Source: Celeribacter sp. PS-C1 (GTDB taxonomy: Bacteria > Pseudomonadota > Alphaproteobacteria > Rhodobacterales > Rhodobacteraceae). From it: a stretch of DNA of 64,000 nucleotides. Under the pieces are notes generated by a model. The model was not told where the DNA came from, searched no databases, and saw only the letters and a list, made by a program, of their open reading frames with translations. Location of the stretch: contig NZ_JAHXRW010000003.1 in assembly GCF_019429625.1 (NCBI RefSeq), positions 310,001-374,000 of the forward strand. Reading direction: 5' to 3'. The position numbers and the translations under genes were made by a program. Below are positions 41,044-49,953 of this stretch, piece after piece (positions within the stretch are counted from its first letter, which is position 1; each line of letters opens with the position of its first letter).

Positions 41044-43398
41044 TTATTTGGACAAAAGGTTCGGCACGATGGTCACAATATCCGGGAAGAGCCAGAGTGT
41101 GCCAAGGCCAAGGACCTGAATGAGCACGAAGGGAATGATGCCCTTGTAGATGTGCCCTGTGGTGACCGATGGCGGCGCAACACCGCGCAGGTAGAAGAGC
41201 GCAAAGCCGAAGGGCGGCGTCAGGAAGGAGGTCTGAAGGTTGACCGCGATCATGATCGTCACCCACTTCGGGTCCATCGTGCCACCGTAGATCACCGGAC
41301 CGACGATCGGTACGACGATGTAGATGATCTCAAGGAAATCGAGCACAAAACCCAGAATGAACAGCACCAACATCACCAGCAAGAAGACGGTGAATTCATT
41401 GTCGAAGCTGCGCAGGAAGCTCTGGATGTAATGCTCGCCGCCGAAGGAAATCACCACGAGGTTCAACAGCTGAGAGCCGATGAGGATGGTGAAGACCATC
41501 GAGGTCACCTTGGCCGTTTCGCGCACCACGATGCCCAAAGTGCCATCTGAGAACAGCACCCAGCAGGCGTAGAGAATGCCGAACATGGCGTAGTAATAGG
41601 CGCCCAAAGCGACGATATAAGCGGCCCAATCCTCGAACGGCACATCGCCCCGGCCCAAACGCAGGTCAAAGTTCGACCCGATCAGGATCATCACGATCAC
41701 GGCAAAGGCCGCGCCGAGGATGATTTTGCCGGACTTATGATGATCGGCAAGCTTGCGATAGGCCGCCAAAAGCAACGCACCACCAGCGCCCAGACCAGCA
41801 GCTGGCGTCGGGTTGGTGACGCCCCCCAAAATGGAGCCAAGCACAGCCACGATCAGCACGAGCGGAGGGAAGACGACGCGGAACAGCTCATTCTTGGCCA
41901 GATGCGAGGCAGCATATTTCAGCCCGTAGAGCAACGCCAGGAAGGGGATCAGATAGATAACAAAGGCGGTGCCGGAGCTGGTCAGCGGACCGACAAAGAG
42001 CGCGTCAAGCACGAGAACACCCGCGATACCACCAGCACCGATCAGCAGCGGAGCCGGGTTCGCCAGCGGCGCCACACCACGGCCAAAAGCCAGCGTGATC
42101 GCCAAAAGCACCATGACGGTCAGCAGGCCGGAGCCCAGTTTCGGCGCGTTGGCGATGGCTTCGAGCGTCAGCGCCTCGATCTGTTCCGGCGTGCGCTGGA
42201 CAGAGACTTGCGCGCCACCAGAGGCTTCGATCGCGGCTTGTTCGGCCAAGGCCTTGTCCCAGGCCATCTGACCATGCAGATCAATCATCGCTGCCTGACA
42301 TTGCGCCGAGACATTGGTGCGAAGGCTCGCGGTCGCGCCAGCTTCGGTAAACTCGGAGACCTGCACCTCTTGCGAGCCCGACAAGCCGAATTGGCCAGAG
42401 AACACCGCAGCACCGATCAAAAGAACCGGCACGGCCACCATCCACAACAAGCCGTCACGACGGGTCATGGTTTCGTGGCTGGTGTGCTCAAGATGCACCG
42501 GCGGCGCCTTGGACGGGTTGAACAGCGCGTAGCCGAAAGCATAAAGCGCATAGAGACCGGCGAGGAAGATGCCCGGCAGCATCGCCGCTTGGAACAACGT
42601 GCCGACAGAAACCACGGCGGGTTCACCAAGGAAGGTCAGCGCATCGGTACAGCCGGCAGCTTGGGCGCGGGCTTCTTGGGCTGCGGAATAGATGTCGCCC
42701 GCCAGCGTGCCCAAAAGCACGATCACGATGGACGGCGGAATGATCTGACCCAAAGTGCCGGAGGCCGCGATAACACCGGTGGCCAGCTGCGGCGAGTAGC
42801 CGTGACGCAGCATGGTCGGCAGGGACAAAAGACCCATGGTCACAACGGTGGCGCCAACGATTCCGGTCGAGGCGGCCAAGAAGGCACCCACAATCACCAC
42901 GGACACCGCCAGACCGCCCGGAAGCGGACCAAAGACGCGGGCCATCGTGGTCAGCAAATCGTTTGCGATCTTGGAGCGCTCCAGCACGATCCCCATCATC
43001 ACAAACATCAGAACCGCCAGAAGCGTCTCGATGGAAGCGCCTGCGAAGACCCGTTCGTTCATCCGGTTGACGATGAAGGAGAGGTTGCGATCCACCGCCT
43101 GCTCCCAGCCGCCGGGGAAAAGTGCCTCTGAGACCGTTGGCAATTCCGGGTATCGGAAATGCGAGATCATATTGGGGTTCACCCCAGAGTTTACCAAATC
43201 CCTATAGGCCTGCGAGCCGGTATCCAGCGCTTGGTGCACCAGAATGCCCGCGCTGTCCAAAGCGGCAATGATGCCAAAGGACATCAGACCCGCACCACCG
43301 ATGGCGAAAGCCACCGGGAACCCCGTGAGAATACCGCCGAAAAGGCAAAGGAAAACGATGATGAGGCCGATTTCTACGCCATCAAGTCCGAAAAGCAT
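41044..43398 (-). CDS. dctM: TRAP transporter large permease (DctM family), extended form
   Basis: 784 residues, far longer than the usual 425-450 of DctM. The family core is visible (LCLFGGILTGFPVAFAIGGAGL, VVGAFLAASTGIVGATVVTMG, GVIAASGTLGQIIPPSIVIVLLG, and near the end DFLEIIYIVVPIVGPVIY, NLQTSFLTPPFGFALFYLRG). Two insertions enlarge it: a soluble segment at about residues 50-110 and a large middle part (about 280-630) with additional membrane helices. It moves a substrate with sodium or protons across the inner membrane, taking it from DctP. It begins 21 bases after dctQ. Confidence 0.92.
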   Translation of the reverse strand: MLFGLDGVEIGLIIVFLCLFGGILTGFPVAFAIGGAGLMSFGIIAALDSAGILVHQALDTGSQAYRDLVNSGVNPNMISHFRYPELPTVSEALFPGGWEQAVDRNLSFIVNRMNERVFAGASIETLLAVLMFVMMGIVLERSKIANDLLTTMARVFGPLPGGLAVSVVIVGAFLAASTGIVGATVVTMGLLSLPTMLRHGYSPQLATGVIAASGTLGQIIPPSIVIVLLGTLAGDIYSAAQEARAQAAGCTDALTFLGEPAVVSVGTLFQAAMLPGIFLAGLYALYAFGYALFNPSKAPPVHLEHTSHETMTRRDGLLWMVAVPVLLIGAAVFSGQFGLSGSQEVQVSEFTEAGATASLRTNVSAQCQAAMIDLHGQMAWDKALAEQAAIEASGGAQVSVQRTPEQIEALTLEAIANAPKLGSGLLTVMVLLAITLAFGRGVAPLANPAPLLIGAGGIAGVLVLDALFVGPLTSSGTAFVIYLIPFLALLYGLKYAASHLAKNELFRVVFPPLVLIVAVLGSILGGVTNPTPAAGLGAGGALLLAAYRKLADHHKSGKIILGAAFAVIVMILIGSNFDLRLGRGDVPFEDWAAYIVALGAYYYAMFGILYACWVLFSDGTLGIVVRETAKVTSMVFTILIGSQLLNLVVISFGGEHYIQSFLRSFDNEFTVFLLVMLVLFILGFVLDFLEIIYIVVPIVGPVIYGGTMDPKWVTIMIAVNLQTSFLTPPFGFALFYLRGVAPPSVTTGHIYKGIIPFVLIQVLGLGTLWLFPDIVTIVPNLLSK

Positions 43399-43419
43399 GT
43401 GTTTGTTCCTTCGCCCGAA

Positions 43420-44349
43420 TTAATGCGTGCCTTCAAAGGCTTCTTCGCCTTCGCCGAGCGTGTCTTTGTCGAGATATTTGCCTGCGCTCTCCTCGCCTTC
43501 AACAAATTCGAGGAAGGAGCGGTAAAAGAACGCCAGCGCCTGCAAGATCACCAGCACGAGGAAGCAGAGCATCAGGATCTTGAACAGGAAATAACCGTTG
43601 AACCCGTTGGCGGAGAAAGAGATCGTCTCGACGTTCCACTTTACGATCCGGGCTTTCATCAGCATGCGGTCGAGCGCATCGGAGGCCGACACCTTCGGCG
43701 TGATCAGGTGCCGCCAGAGGAAGAACCAGGCATACATCCATGTCAGCAGCGCCACGGGCAGCATGAAGAACAACGCGCCGAACATATCGATCGCACGTTT
43801 GGTACGGTGCTTCACGCCCGCGTAGACCAGATCTACCCGCACATGGCTGCCCTGCACGAAGGCGTAGGAGACACAGAGTGCCACAACGAGCGCGTTCTCG
43901 AACTTGAGGCTCTCGGAGAACCAGCCGACGGATTGCGTAAAGCCGCCACCGAAGGGAGAGATGGAAATCTCACCCTGACGGAAGATCGACTGAAGGAAGA
44001 CCACCATGATCTGTTGCAGAACCATGAGAAGACCGCCCCATGCGGCCACACGGCCCGCAGTGTTGGCGATCTTTTCAAGCCCGCGCACCAGCGCCCAAAG
44101 GAAGGGCCGGTAGACAAAGCCGATCACGGAGACCACGATCACCAGATCGAAAAACACGAACAACAGCTCCTTCGAGCCGCCGTAATAGACAAAGCGCAAA
44201 AGGCTTTCCTTGTCCGACCAATCGAGCCAAAGGCTCGGATGCGTGATCGCATAGATGATATGCCAGAACCCGAGCCCGAGATTGACGACGAGGCTCACCA
44301 CCGCGTCTACCATGAGCCCGAAGAAAGACGTGCCGGTCTGTTCTTCCAT
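43420..44349 (-). CDS. dctQ: TRAP transporter small permease (DctQ family), extended form
   Basis: 309 residues with about six to seven membrane helices; standard DctQ has about 170 residues and four helices. The DctQ part is in the second half (LENALVVALCVSYAFVQ-like, GSHVRVDLVYAGVKHRTKRAIDMFGALFF). The N-terminal 120 residues are additional helices. It pairs with the extended DctM next to it. Both proteins are large, so they probably coevolved. Confidence 0.88.
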   Translation of the reverse strand: MEEQTGTSFFGLMVDAVVSLVVNLGLGFWHIIYAITHPSLWLDWSDKESLLRFVYYGGSKELLFVFFDLVIVVSVIGFVYRPFLWALVRGLEKIANTAGRVAAWGGLLMVLQQIMVVFLQSIFRQGEISISPFGGGFTQSVGWFSESLKFENALVVALCVSYAFVQGSHVRVDLVYAGVKHRTKRAIDMFGALFFMLPVALLTWMYAWFFLWRHLITPKVSASDALDRMLMKARIVKWNVETISFSANGFNGYFLFKILMLCFLVLVILQALAFFYRSFLEFVEGEESAGKYLDKDTLGEGEEAFEGTH

Positions 44350-44486
44350 CTCGTCTGTCCCCTTCCCGGCCCGCGAAACCTGCGGCCCGTTCCCAGAATG
44401 TGTTGTTTTCTTGTGTTTTGTTATCGCGCTGCTTTACGCCCCTCCGCACCGGACGACAACCCCGGACACCCCTGCGAAAAGGCCGA

Positions 44487-44513
44487 AAATGCGCGCGAGA
44501 ACCGCGCGCATTT
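44487..44513 (-). terminator. Intra-operon hairpin between dctP and dctQ
   Basis: AAATGCGCGCG (44487-44497), loop AGAAC, CGCGCGCATTT (44503-44513); 28 bases after dctP with a short T run. Such hairpins commonly protect the binding-protein message and lower permease expression. Confidence 0.7.
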
Positions 44514-44540
44514 CGTATTTTTACCGATCTTACAAAAAGA

Positions 44541-45638
44541 TCATTCGGCTTGGGACGCCATCACGCGGTCGCGCTGCGGCGTGTAGTTGCCATCGGAACG
44601 ACCGATCCAGGCAGAGGTCTGCGCCATCGCGCTCTCGTAGGAGGTGCGAATTTCCGCGAAAATCTCGTCGCCCATGTAGCCGTCGAGTACCTCTTTGGCG
44701 GCATTGCCGAAGGCGGACCAGACATCGTCGGAGAATTCCTTGAGCTGGGTGCCACCCTGAATAAGCCGCTGAAGCGCGGGACCGTTGTTCGCAACGAAGA
44801 GCGCATAGTTGTGCTGATGGCACTCGCCCGCGGCGATCTCGATGGCCTTTTGCTGCATCGGGCTCAGACCTTCGAAGACTTCGAGGTTGGTGGTGACGCA
44901 GAGTGCGGCGCCCGGCTCGTGGAAGCCAGCCGGATAGTAGAAGTCACAGACCTCCTGCAGGCCGAGCTTCTCATCCGACCACGGGCCGATCCACTCGGTG
45001 CCGTCGAGCGCGCCGGAGGACAGCGCTTGGTAGATCTCGCCGCCCGGAAGCACCTGAACGGAGGCGCCGAGTTTCGATACGGTCTCGCCGCCGAGACCCG
45101 GCATACGGAATTTCAGGCCCTGGAAGTCGGAGGGAGAAGTGATCTCCTTGCGGAACCAACCGCCGCCCTGACCGCCGGTCTGACCAGCAATAAAACCTTT
45201 GAGACCAAAGATTTCGCCCAGTTTGTGGTGAAGTTCCATGCCACCCATCGAATAATACCACACCATCATCTCAGGTGCGGTCATGCCGAAGGGCACAGTG
45301 GTGAAATAGGCCAGTGCCGGGTGTTGACCGGTGAAATAATATTCGCAGCCGTGATAAAGATCGGCCTGACCTGCGGTCACGGCGTCAAAGACTTCAAGCC
45401 CACCAACGAGTTCACCCGCCGCTTTGGCGTCAATGGTCAGCTGGCCATCGGTCAGCGCATCAACATTGGCTGCAAAACGTTCAACAGAATCCCAAACGCC
45501 CGCAAGACCGCGCGGCCAGGTGGTGACCATGGTCAAGGTCCGCTTGCCCTGCGCATATACGGGGGCCGCAAGCGTGGATGCAGCAGCGGCAGATGCCCCG
45601 CCCAGAGCGGACGTTTTCAGAAAAGAACGACGATCCAT
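44541..45638 (-). CDS. dctP: TRAP transporter substrate-binding protein (2-oxoacid/TakP type)
   Basis: 365 residues. A Tat-type leader (MDRRSFLKTSALGG) predicts folded export to the periplasm. The mature part fits the DctP family near TakP: TMVTTWPRGLAG, AAGELVGGLEVFDAVTAGQADLYHG, PFGMTAPEMMVWYY, and FKDL-like GLKFRMPGLGGE with the carboxylate-binding Arg. The likely substrates are 2-oxoacids, an inference from these motifs. GGAGG precedes ATG 45638. First gene of dctPQM and divergent from a histidine kinase. A close paralogue lies at 51133-52227. Confidence 0.92.
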   Translation of the reverse strand: MDRRSFLKTSALGGASAAAASTLAAPVYAQGKRTLTMVTTWPRGLAGVWDSVERFAANVDALTDGQLTIDAKAAGELVGGLEVFDAVTAGQADLYHGCEYYFTGQHPALAYFTTVPFGMTAPEMMVWYYSMGGMELHHKLGEIFGLKGFIAGQTGGQGGGWFRKEITSPSDFQGLKFRMPGLGGETVSKLGASVQVLPGGEIYQALSSGALDGTEWIGPWSDEKLGLQEVCDFYYPAGFHEPGAALCVTTNLEVFEGLSPMQQKAIEIAAGECHQHNYALFVANNGPALQRLIQGGTQLKEFSDDVWSAFGNAAKEVLDGYMGDEIFAEIRTSYESAMAQTSAWIGRSDGNYTPQRDRVMASQAE

Positions 45639-46078
45639 AGATAATTTCCTCCCAAGATGGTCTATGGTTTCCCTGCTCCGATCCCGTAGTCCCTTCCCCC
45701 TCATGCGGTCTTCAAAGGTCAAGACGCCTCCTGCATCTTTCTCTTCTCGACACGAACACGCCATCTACAGACAGAAGCTCTCGAAATAATTGAAAATAAT
45801 TGAGCAAATCCACATGCAGACGTCAAAGGACAGGCCAAAACCGGACCAGATCGTAGGGGGACGTTAACGCTCACGGCGACGTGATGAAATACCCAACACT
45901 ACGCAGTCCCGTATTTTTTATGTTCCGTTAGCGACCAACATCGCAACTTTACTGCGGGGCAGGCGCGGCTCAGAGAACAGATCGCGCGATTGACGCGCCC
46001 CCAGTCGTCGCTATCCTTCGCAGCTGCAAAACCTCACGATCATCTGTATCCAAGCCCTGAAAGCCCGACACTCACCCG
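45639..46078. other. Divergent regulatory region, TRAP operon / histidine kinase
   Basis: 440 bases without a gene. It contains a perfect tandem duplication AAATAATTGA (45784-45793 and 45794-45803), about 146 bases upstream of dctP, possibly binding sites for the adjacent response regulator. The rest is featureless to me. Confidence 0.55.
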
Positions 46079-47503
46079 ATGATACGACTACGCCCCGAGC
46101 TGACCTATGCGCGCAAATTGTTCCTGCTCGCCACCCTACCGCTGATCCTGTCGGTGGCAGCGATTGCGCTTGTGGTCGCGCATCAGTCGAACAGCATGTC
46201 CGAGCGCGAGATCGCGGAGTTGGAAGATCAGATCCTCATTGCCAAGCGTCAGGAGCTTCAGAACTACCTGCAACTGGCCCGCAATTCGATCACCGCCGAC
46301 TATAGCCCCGCCCCACCCGATGACGAAGAGGCCAAGCTCAAGGTGACCCAGACGCTTGCGGCGATGACCTATGGCACGGAGGGCTATTTTTTCGTCTACG
46401 ACTATGACGGCACCAACCTCGTCGCGCCCCGTCAGACCGACCTGATCACCCGCAACTGGGCTGGCCTCAAAGACAGCGCCGGAACACCGATCGTGGATGA
46501 GTTGATCCGGCTCGCACGTCAAGGCGGCGGCTATCACGAGTTTCTCTGGCCGAAACCCTCGACCAATGAGGAGGCGCAGATGATCAGCTATGTGATCGGC
46601 CTTCAGGACTGGCAATGGGCCATCGGCACCGGCGTGTTTATCGACGATGTGCTGACCTCGGTGGCCGCCGCGCGCGCCGACGTCCAGACCCGCGTGCGCC
46701 GGACATTTGCCTATATCGGCGCGATCACCATGGCGGCGGTCTTGCTGGTCTTTATGTCCGGGGTGACGATTACAATCCGCGAACGCCGTCTGGCGGATGC
46801 CAAGCTCAAAGAACTGACCCAGCGGATTTTCGACACACAGGAAGAAGAGCGCGGACGCGTCGCGCGCGAGTTGCATGACGGGATCAGCCAGATTTTGGTC
46901 GGCGTGCGCTACGCCATGGAATTGACCCGGCGACAGCTGAAGGCGAATGATCCGAAGGCCCCTGCCAGTCTGGATCGCAGTTTCGACATGCTGGGCGGTG
47001 CTTTAACGGAGGTGCGACGCATCTCCCGCGATCTGCGTCCGGGTGTGTTGGACGATCTGGGCCTTGGCCCGGCGCTTCAGGCCTTGGCGGAGGAGTTCGA
47101 GAAACGCACCGGGATCAAGACCGAGCTTGAAACCGTTGTCTTCCGCAACCGGCTTGATGAGGAGGCCCGGATCGCGCTGTTCCGGATTGCGCAGGAGGCG
47201 TTGACCAACATCGAGCGCCACGCGGGCGCCACCGAGGTTTCGATCAAACTTGCAGGGCATCGCACCGGCGCGACGCTGTTGATCTGCGACAACGGGCGGG
47301 GGTTCGATCCCCAGACGCAGGGCAAAGCCGGGCGCGGCATCGGGTTGCGCAACATGGCCGAACGGATGGAACAACTGGACGGCACGCTGAAGATCACGCC
47401 TCGGTCTCCCGGCACCTCCATTGACGCCACGGTTCCGTTAAAGCATATCCTGCCACCCGCAGGTTCCAACCGACCCCGCTCCGAGATAGGAAACGCTCGA
47501 TGA
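46079..47503 (+). CDS. Sensor histidine kinase with single Cache domain (NarX/DegS-like core)
   Basis: 474 residues. A membrane helix (about 14-35), an extracytoplasmic Cache domain (about 40-205, with MTYGTEGYFFVYDYDGTNLV and ISYVIGLQDWQWAIGTGVFIDDV), a second helix (about 213-235), then a HisKA_3 dimerisation box EERGRVARELHDGISQ with the phosphorylated His, and the ATPase domain (ALTNIERHAGAT, DNGRGFDPQ, GRGIGLRNMAERM). Cache domains of this kind often bind organic acids. Coupled by ATGA to the response regulator. It probably controls the divergent TRAP operon. Confidence 0.93.
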   Translation: MIRLRPELTYARKLFLLATLPLILSVAAIALVVAHQSNSMSEREIAELEDQILIAKRQELQNYLQLARNSITADYSPAPPDDEEAKLKVTQTLAAMTYGTEGYFFVYDYDGTNLVAPRQTDLITRNWAGLKDSAGTPIVDELIRLARQGGGYHEFLWPKPSTNEEAQMISYVIGLQDWQWAIGTGVFIDDVLTSVAAARADVQTRVRRTFAYIGAITMAAVLLVFMSGVTITIRERRLADAKLKELTQRIFDTQEEERGRVARELHDGISQILVGVRYAMELTRRQLKANDPKAPASLDRSFDMLGGALTEVRRISRDLRPGVLDDLGLGPALQALAEEFEKRTGIKTELETVVFRNRLDEEARIALFRIAQEALTNIERHAGATEVSIKLAGHRTGATLLICDNGRGFDPQTQGKAGRGIGLRNMAERMEQLDGTLKITPRSPGTSIDATVPLKHILPPAGSNRPRSEIGNAR

Positions 47504-48144
47504 CAGAAAAAATGACCCGTGTCCTGATCGTCGATGACCACCCGATGGTGGCCGAAGGCATCCGCGCGCTGTTGGAAAGTTTTGACGACCTCGACGTGGT
47601 CGGCACGCTCTGCAACGGGCGCGAGGCGGTGGATCAGGTCGAGGATCTGGCCCCCGATGTGGTGTTGTTGGATTTGAACATGCCGCAAATGGGCGGGCTG
47701 ACCGCGACCGAATTGCTCTTGGAACGCCGCCCCGAAACCCGCATCCTCATCCTCTCGATGCATGACAGCCCCGAATACATCGGCGCGGCCCTCAGCCATG
47801 GCGCCATGGGATATGTCCTAAAGGATGTGCCTACTGAGGATGTGAAAGAGGCAATTGACGCGGTGATGCGCGGCGAGCAGTTCCTTTGCACCGGCGCGCA
47901 GGCCGCGATCGGCCCAAAGATCCGCGACGGGCGCGAGCCTTTGACCGAGCGCGAGCAGACCATCCTTTTGGAGTTGGCGCAGGGCAAATCGAACAAGGAA
48001 GTCGCCGCCGCCCTCGACATCTCTGTGCGCACGGTCGAGACCCATCGCAAGAATATCAAACGAAAGTTGGGGATTTCCTCGACCGCCGGTCTGACGCGCT
48101 ACGCGATGGAACATGGCGTATTACAAGGCACGGGACGGTTTTAA
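47500..48144 (+). CDS. NarL/FixJ-family response regulator
   Basis: 214 residues. The receiver domain carries acidic residues VDDHP (12-13), the phospho-acceptor Asp58 in VVLLDLNMPQ, and a Lys in YVLKDVP. The LuxR-type helix-turn-helix follows (LTEREQTILLELAQGKSNKEVA, DISVRTVETHRKNIKRKLG). Cognate to the kinase whose gene it overlaps by four bases. The targets are likely the TRAP transporter genes nearby. Confidence 0.93.
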   Translation: MTEKMTRVLIVDDHPMVAEGIRALLESFDDLDVVGTLCNGREAVDQVEDLAPDVVLLDLNMPQMGGLTATELLLERRPETRILILSMHDSPEYIGAALSHGAMGYVLKDVPTEDVKEAIDAVMRGEQFLCTGAQAAIGPKIRDGREPLTEREQTILLELAQGKSNKEVAAALDISVRTVETHRKNIKRKLGISSTAGLTRYAMEHGVLQGTGRF

Positions 48145-48149
48145 CCCCC

Positions 48150-48386
48150 TCAGGCAGAGAGCCAACTTTCGAGTTTCGCCTTATCTGGCAATCCGCCCGC
48201 ATGGACGAGTTTGCCGTCGATAGAAATCCCCGGCGTAGACATCACGCCCGCCATGGCGATAGATTTCGGATCGGTGATCTTTTCGACATCGACCTCAAGG
48301 CCAAGTCTCAACGCCGCATCCCGAACCATCTGTTCGGTGGTTTCACAGCGTTTGCAGCCGGGGCCATAGACTTTGACAGTTGTCAT
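48150..48386 (-). CDS. Small thioredoxin-fold protein (redox-active disulfide protein 2 type)
   Basis: 78 residues with the disulfide motif GPGCKRC (Cys11 and Cys14) and the cis-Pro region STPGISIDGKLVHAG. It is the minimal thioredoxin form often encoded beside DUF318 permeases. It begins 12 bases after the permease gene and is the third gene of the arsR operon. Confidence 0.85.
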   Translation of the reverse strand: MTTVKVYGPGCKRCETTEQMVRDAALRLGLEVDVEKITDPKSIAMAGVMSTPGISIDGKLVHAGGLPDKAKLESWLSA

Positions 48387-48398
48387 GACGGTCTCCTT

Positions 48399-49460
48399 TC
48401 AGAAAATCAGGTTGAACAGGATGCCGACGGCCAGAATGCCACTGCCGACGACGCCGATGAAGACGGCGATCAGCCGGTAGGTCAGCACCTGTTTGAGGAT
48501 GATCATTTCAGGCAGGCTCAGCGCAATGACGCTCATCATGAAGGCGAGAACTGTGCCAAGCGCTGCGCCCTTACCCAAGAGCGCCTCGACGATGGGGATC
48601 ACACCAGCCGCGTTGGTGTACATGGGAATGCCCAGCACCACGGCGGCAGGGACCGACCACCAGGCGTCCGCGCCCATGATCGAGACCATCAAGTCCTCGG
48701 GCACATAGCCGTGGATCAACGCGCCCATGGCAATACCCAAAAGAATCCAGGCCCAAACCTTGCCAAAAATCTCTTTTACAGCGGCAATGCCGAGGCGATA
48801 GCGATCAACCATCGTCAGGCGTTCGCCTCCGGGCATCTCGACCGCTCCTGCCCCGGAATGGATCTCCCGCACCCAGTCCTGCAACCAGCCTTCGAGATGC
48901 AGCTTGCCGATGACAAAACCCGCGACGACGGCGAGACCCAGACCAAAGGCCAGATAGGTCGCCGCCACCTGCCAGCCGACCAACCCGAAAAGCAGCACAA
49001 GCGCCACCTCATTGACCATGGGGGCGGCGATCAGGAAGGAGAAGGTCACGCCCAAAGGCACACCCGCCGAGACAAAGCCGATGAACAGCGGCACGGCAGA
49101 ACAGGAGCAAAACGGCGTGAGCACGCCGAGACCCGCGGAAAGCACATTGCCGACACCCTCGCGTTTGCCGGACAGGAGCGCGCGGGTTTTCTCCGGCGAG
49201 AAGAACGAGCGCACCACGCCCATGGCAAAGACGATGAGCGTCAGAAGCATCATCACCTTCGGCACATCATAGAGGAAAAACGCGATGGCCTCGCCTGTGT
49301 GACTATGACGCTCGACCGGAAGCTGGGCGGTGAGCCAGTCGGCGATCGGTTGTAGCTGATGGTAAATCCCCCACCACAGAGCGACGAAGGTCACAACGCC
49401 AAGGTGCCAACGCCAATCGGGACGTGTCGGATGGGTCGGGTGTGTTTGGATCGTGCTCAT
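48399..49460 (-). CDS. DUF318/ArsP-type permease
   Basis: 353 residues, about eight to ten membrane helices in two similar halves. The family mark LTPFCSCSAVPLFIGF with paired cysteines is present, as are FLIAAPMVNEVALVLL and the second-half repeat GIPMYTNAAGVIPIVEALL. ArsP exports methylated trivalent arsenicals; other members act in metal or redox handling. The ArsR gene overlaps its start by four bases, in favour of an arsenic- or thiol-metal-related role. ATG 49460 has GGAG upstream. Confidence 0.88.
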   Translation of the reverse strand: MSTIQTHPTHPTRPDWRWHLGVVTFVALWWGIYHQLQPIADWLTAQLPVERHSHTGEAIAFFLYDVPKVMMLLTLIVFAMGVVRSFFSPEKTRALLSGKREGVGNVLSAGLGVLTPFCSCSAVPLFIGFVSAGVPLGVTFSFLIAAPMVNEVALVLLFGLVGWQVAATYLAFGLGLAVVAGFVIGKLHLEGWLQDWVREIHSGAGAVEMPGGERLTMVDRYRLGIAAVKEIFGKVWAWILLGIAMGALIHGYVPEDLMVSIMGADAWWSVPAAVVLGIPMYTNAAGVIPIVEALLGKGAALGTVLAFMMSVIALSLPEMIILKQVLTYRLIAVFIGVVGSGILAVGILFNLIF

Positions 49461-49750
49461 GCTGCACTCCTTTCCCTGTTCAGCTGCGCCTCCGCCCGAA
49501 ACAGGGCGTCGAGCAGTGTGCGAAGCTCGGGCGAGAGATCGGGGTTCATCCGATATCGCACCCATTGCGCATCGCGGCGATCCACCACGAGACCGGCCTG
49601 TTTCAGCACCTGCATATGCCGCGACATCCGGCTTTGCGTGGCGCCAATGACGCGCATCAACTCACAGACGCAATGCTCGTCACCGTCATACAACAGGCGC
49701 ATGGCGTGGAGTCGGGTGTGTTCAGAAAGAGCGGACAGGATGGGCAACAT
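49457..49750 (-). CDS. ArsR-family metalloregulator
   Basis: 97 residues. The winged helix-turn-helix contains the sensor motif EHCVCELM (Cys27, Cys29), the classic C-V-C arsenic/antimony site in helix 3. The recognition helix is ATQSRMSRHMQVLKQAG. On binding As(III) it would release the operator. Its stop overlaps the permease start (ATGA). AGGAGG precedes the ATG, and the inverted repeat TATGCG/CGCATA lies upstream. Confidence 0.92.
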   Translation of the reverse strand: MLPILSALSEHTRLHAMRLLYDGDEHCVCELMRVIGATQSRMSRHMQVLKQAGLVVDRRDAQWVRYRMNPDLSPELRTLLDALFRAEAQLNRERSAA

Positions 49751-49756
49751 GGCTCA

Positions 49757-49806
49757 GACCTCCTTATGCGCCTCGGCGCGGGCCTCCTTATGCGCTTAAA
49801 CGCATA
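49757..49806 (-). promoter_or_regulatory. ArsR operator-like dyad and duplicated ribosome site
   Basis: TATGCG-CTTAAA-CGCATA (49789-49806) is a perfect 6+6 dyad. Next to it a 24-base near-duplication repeats GCGCATAAGGAGG, giving two Shine-Dalgarno sequences, of which the one nearest the gene is correctly spaced. The position just upstream of arsR is that expected for an autorepression site. Confidence 0.6.
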
Positions 49807-49953
49807 CACCTGTAGACGCGCCGTCGCAATGTGACACGATGTCCTGACGCTGTTGAAAAACCCTCCGTCCGAGATAGTTTCTATTCCGCCCTAAATTCGC
49901 CTACATTAAGGGGTATTTAGTGAATAAGTTAAGTTTTCGTCGTGGAGCGAAAT

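Noticed and set aside
41737-43131. 460-codon plus-strand frame opposite dctM
   Set aside because: Gln/His/Arg-rich antisense translation typical of shadow frames.
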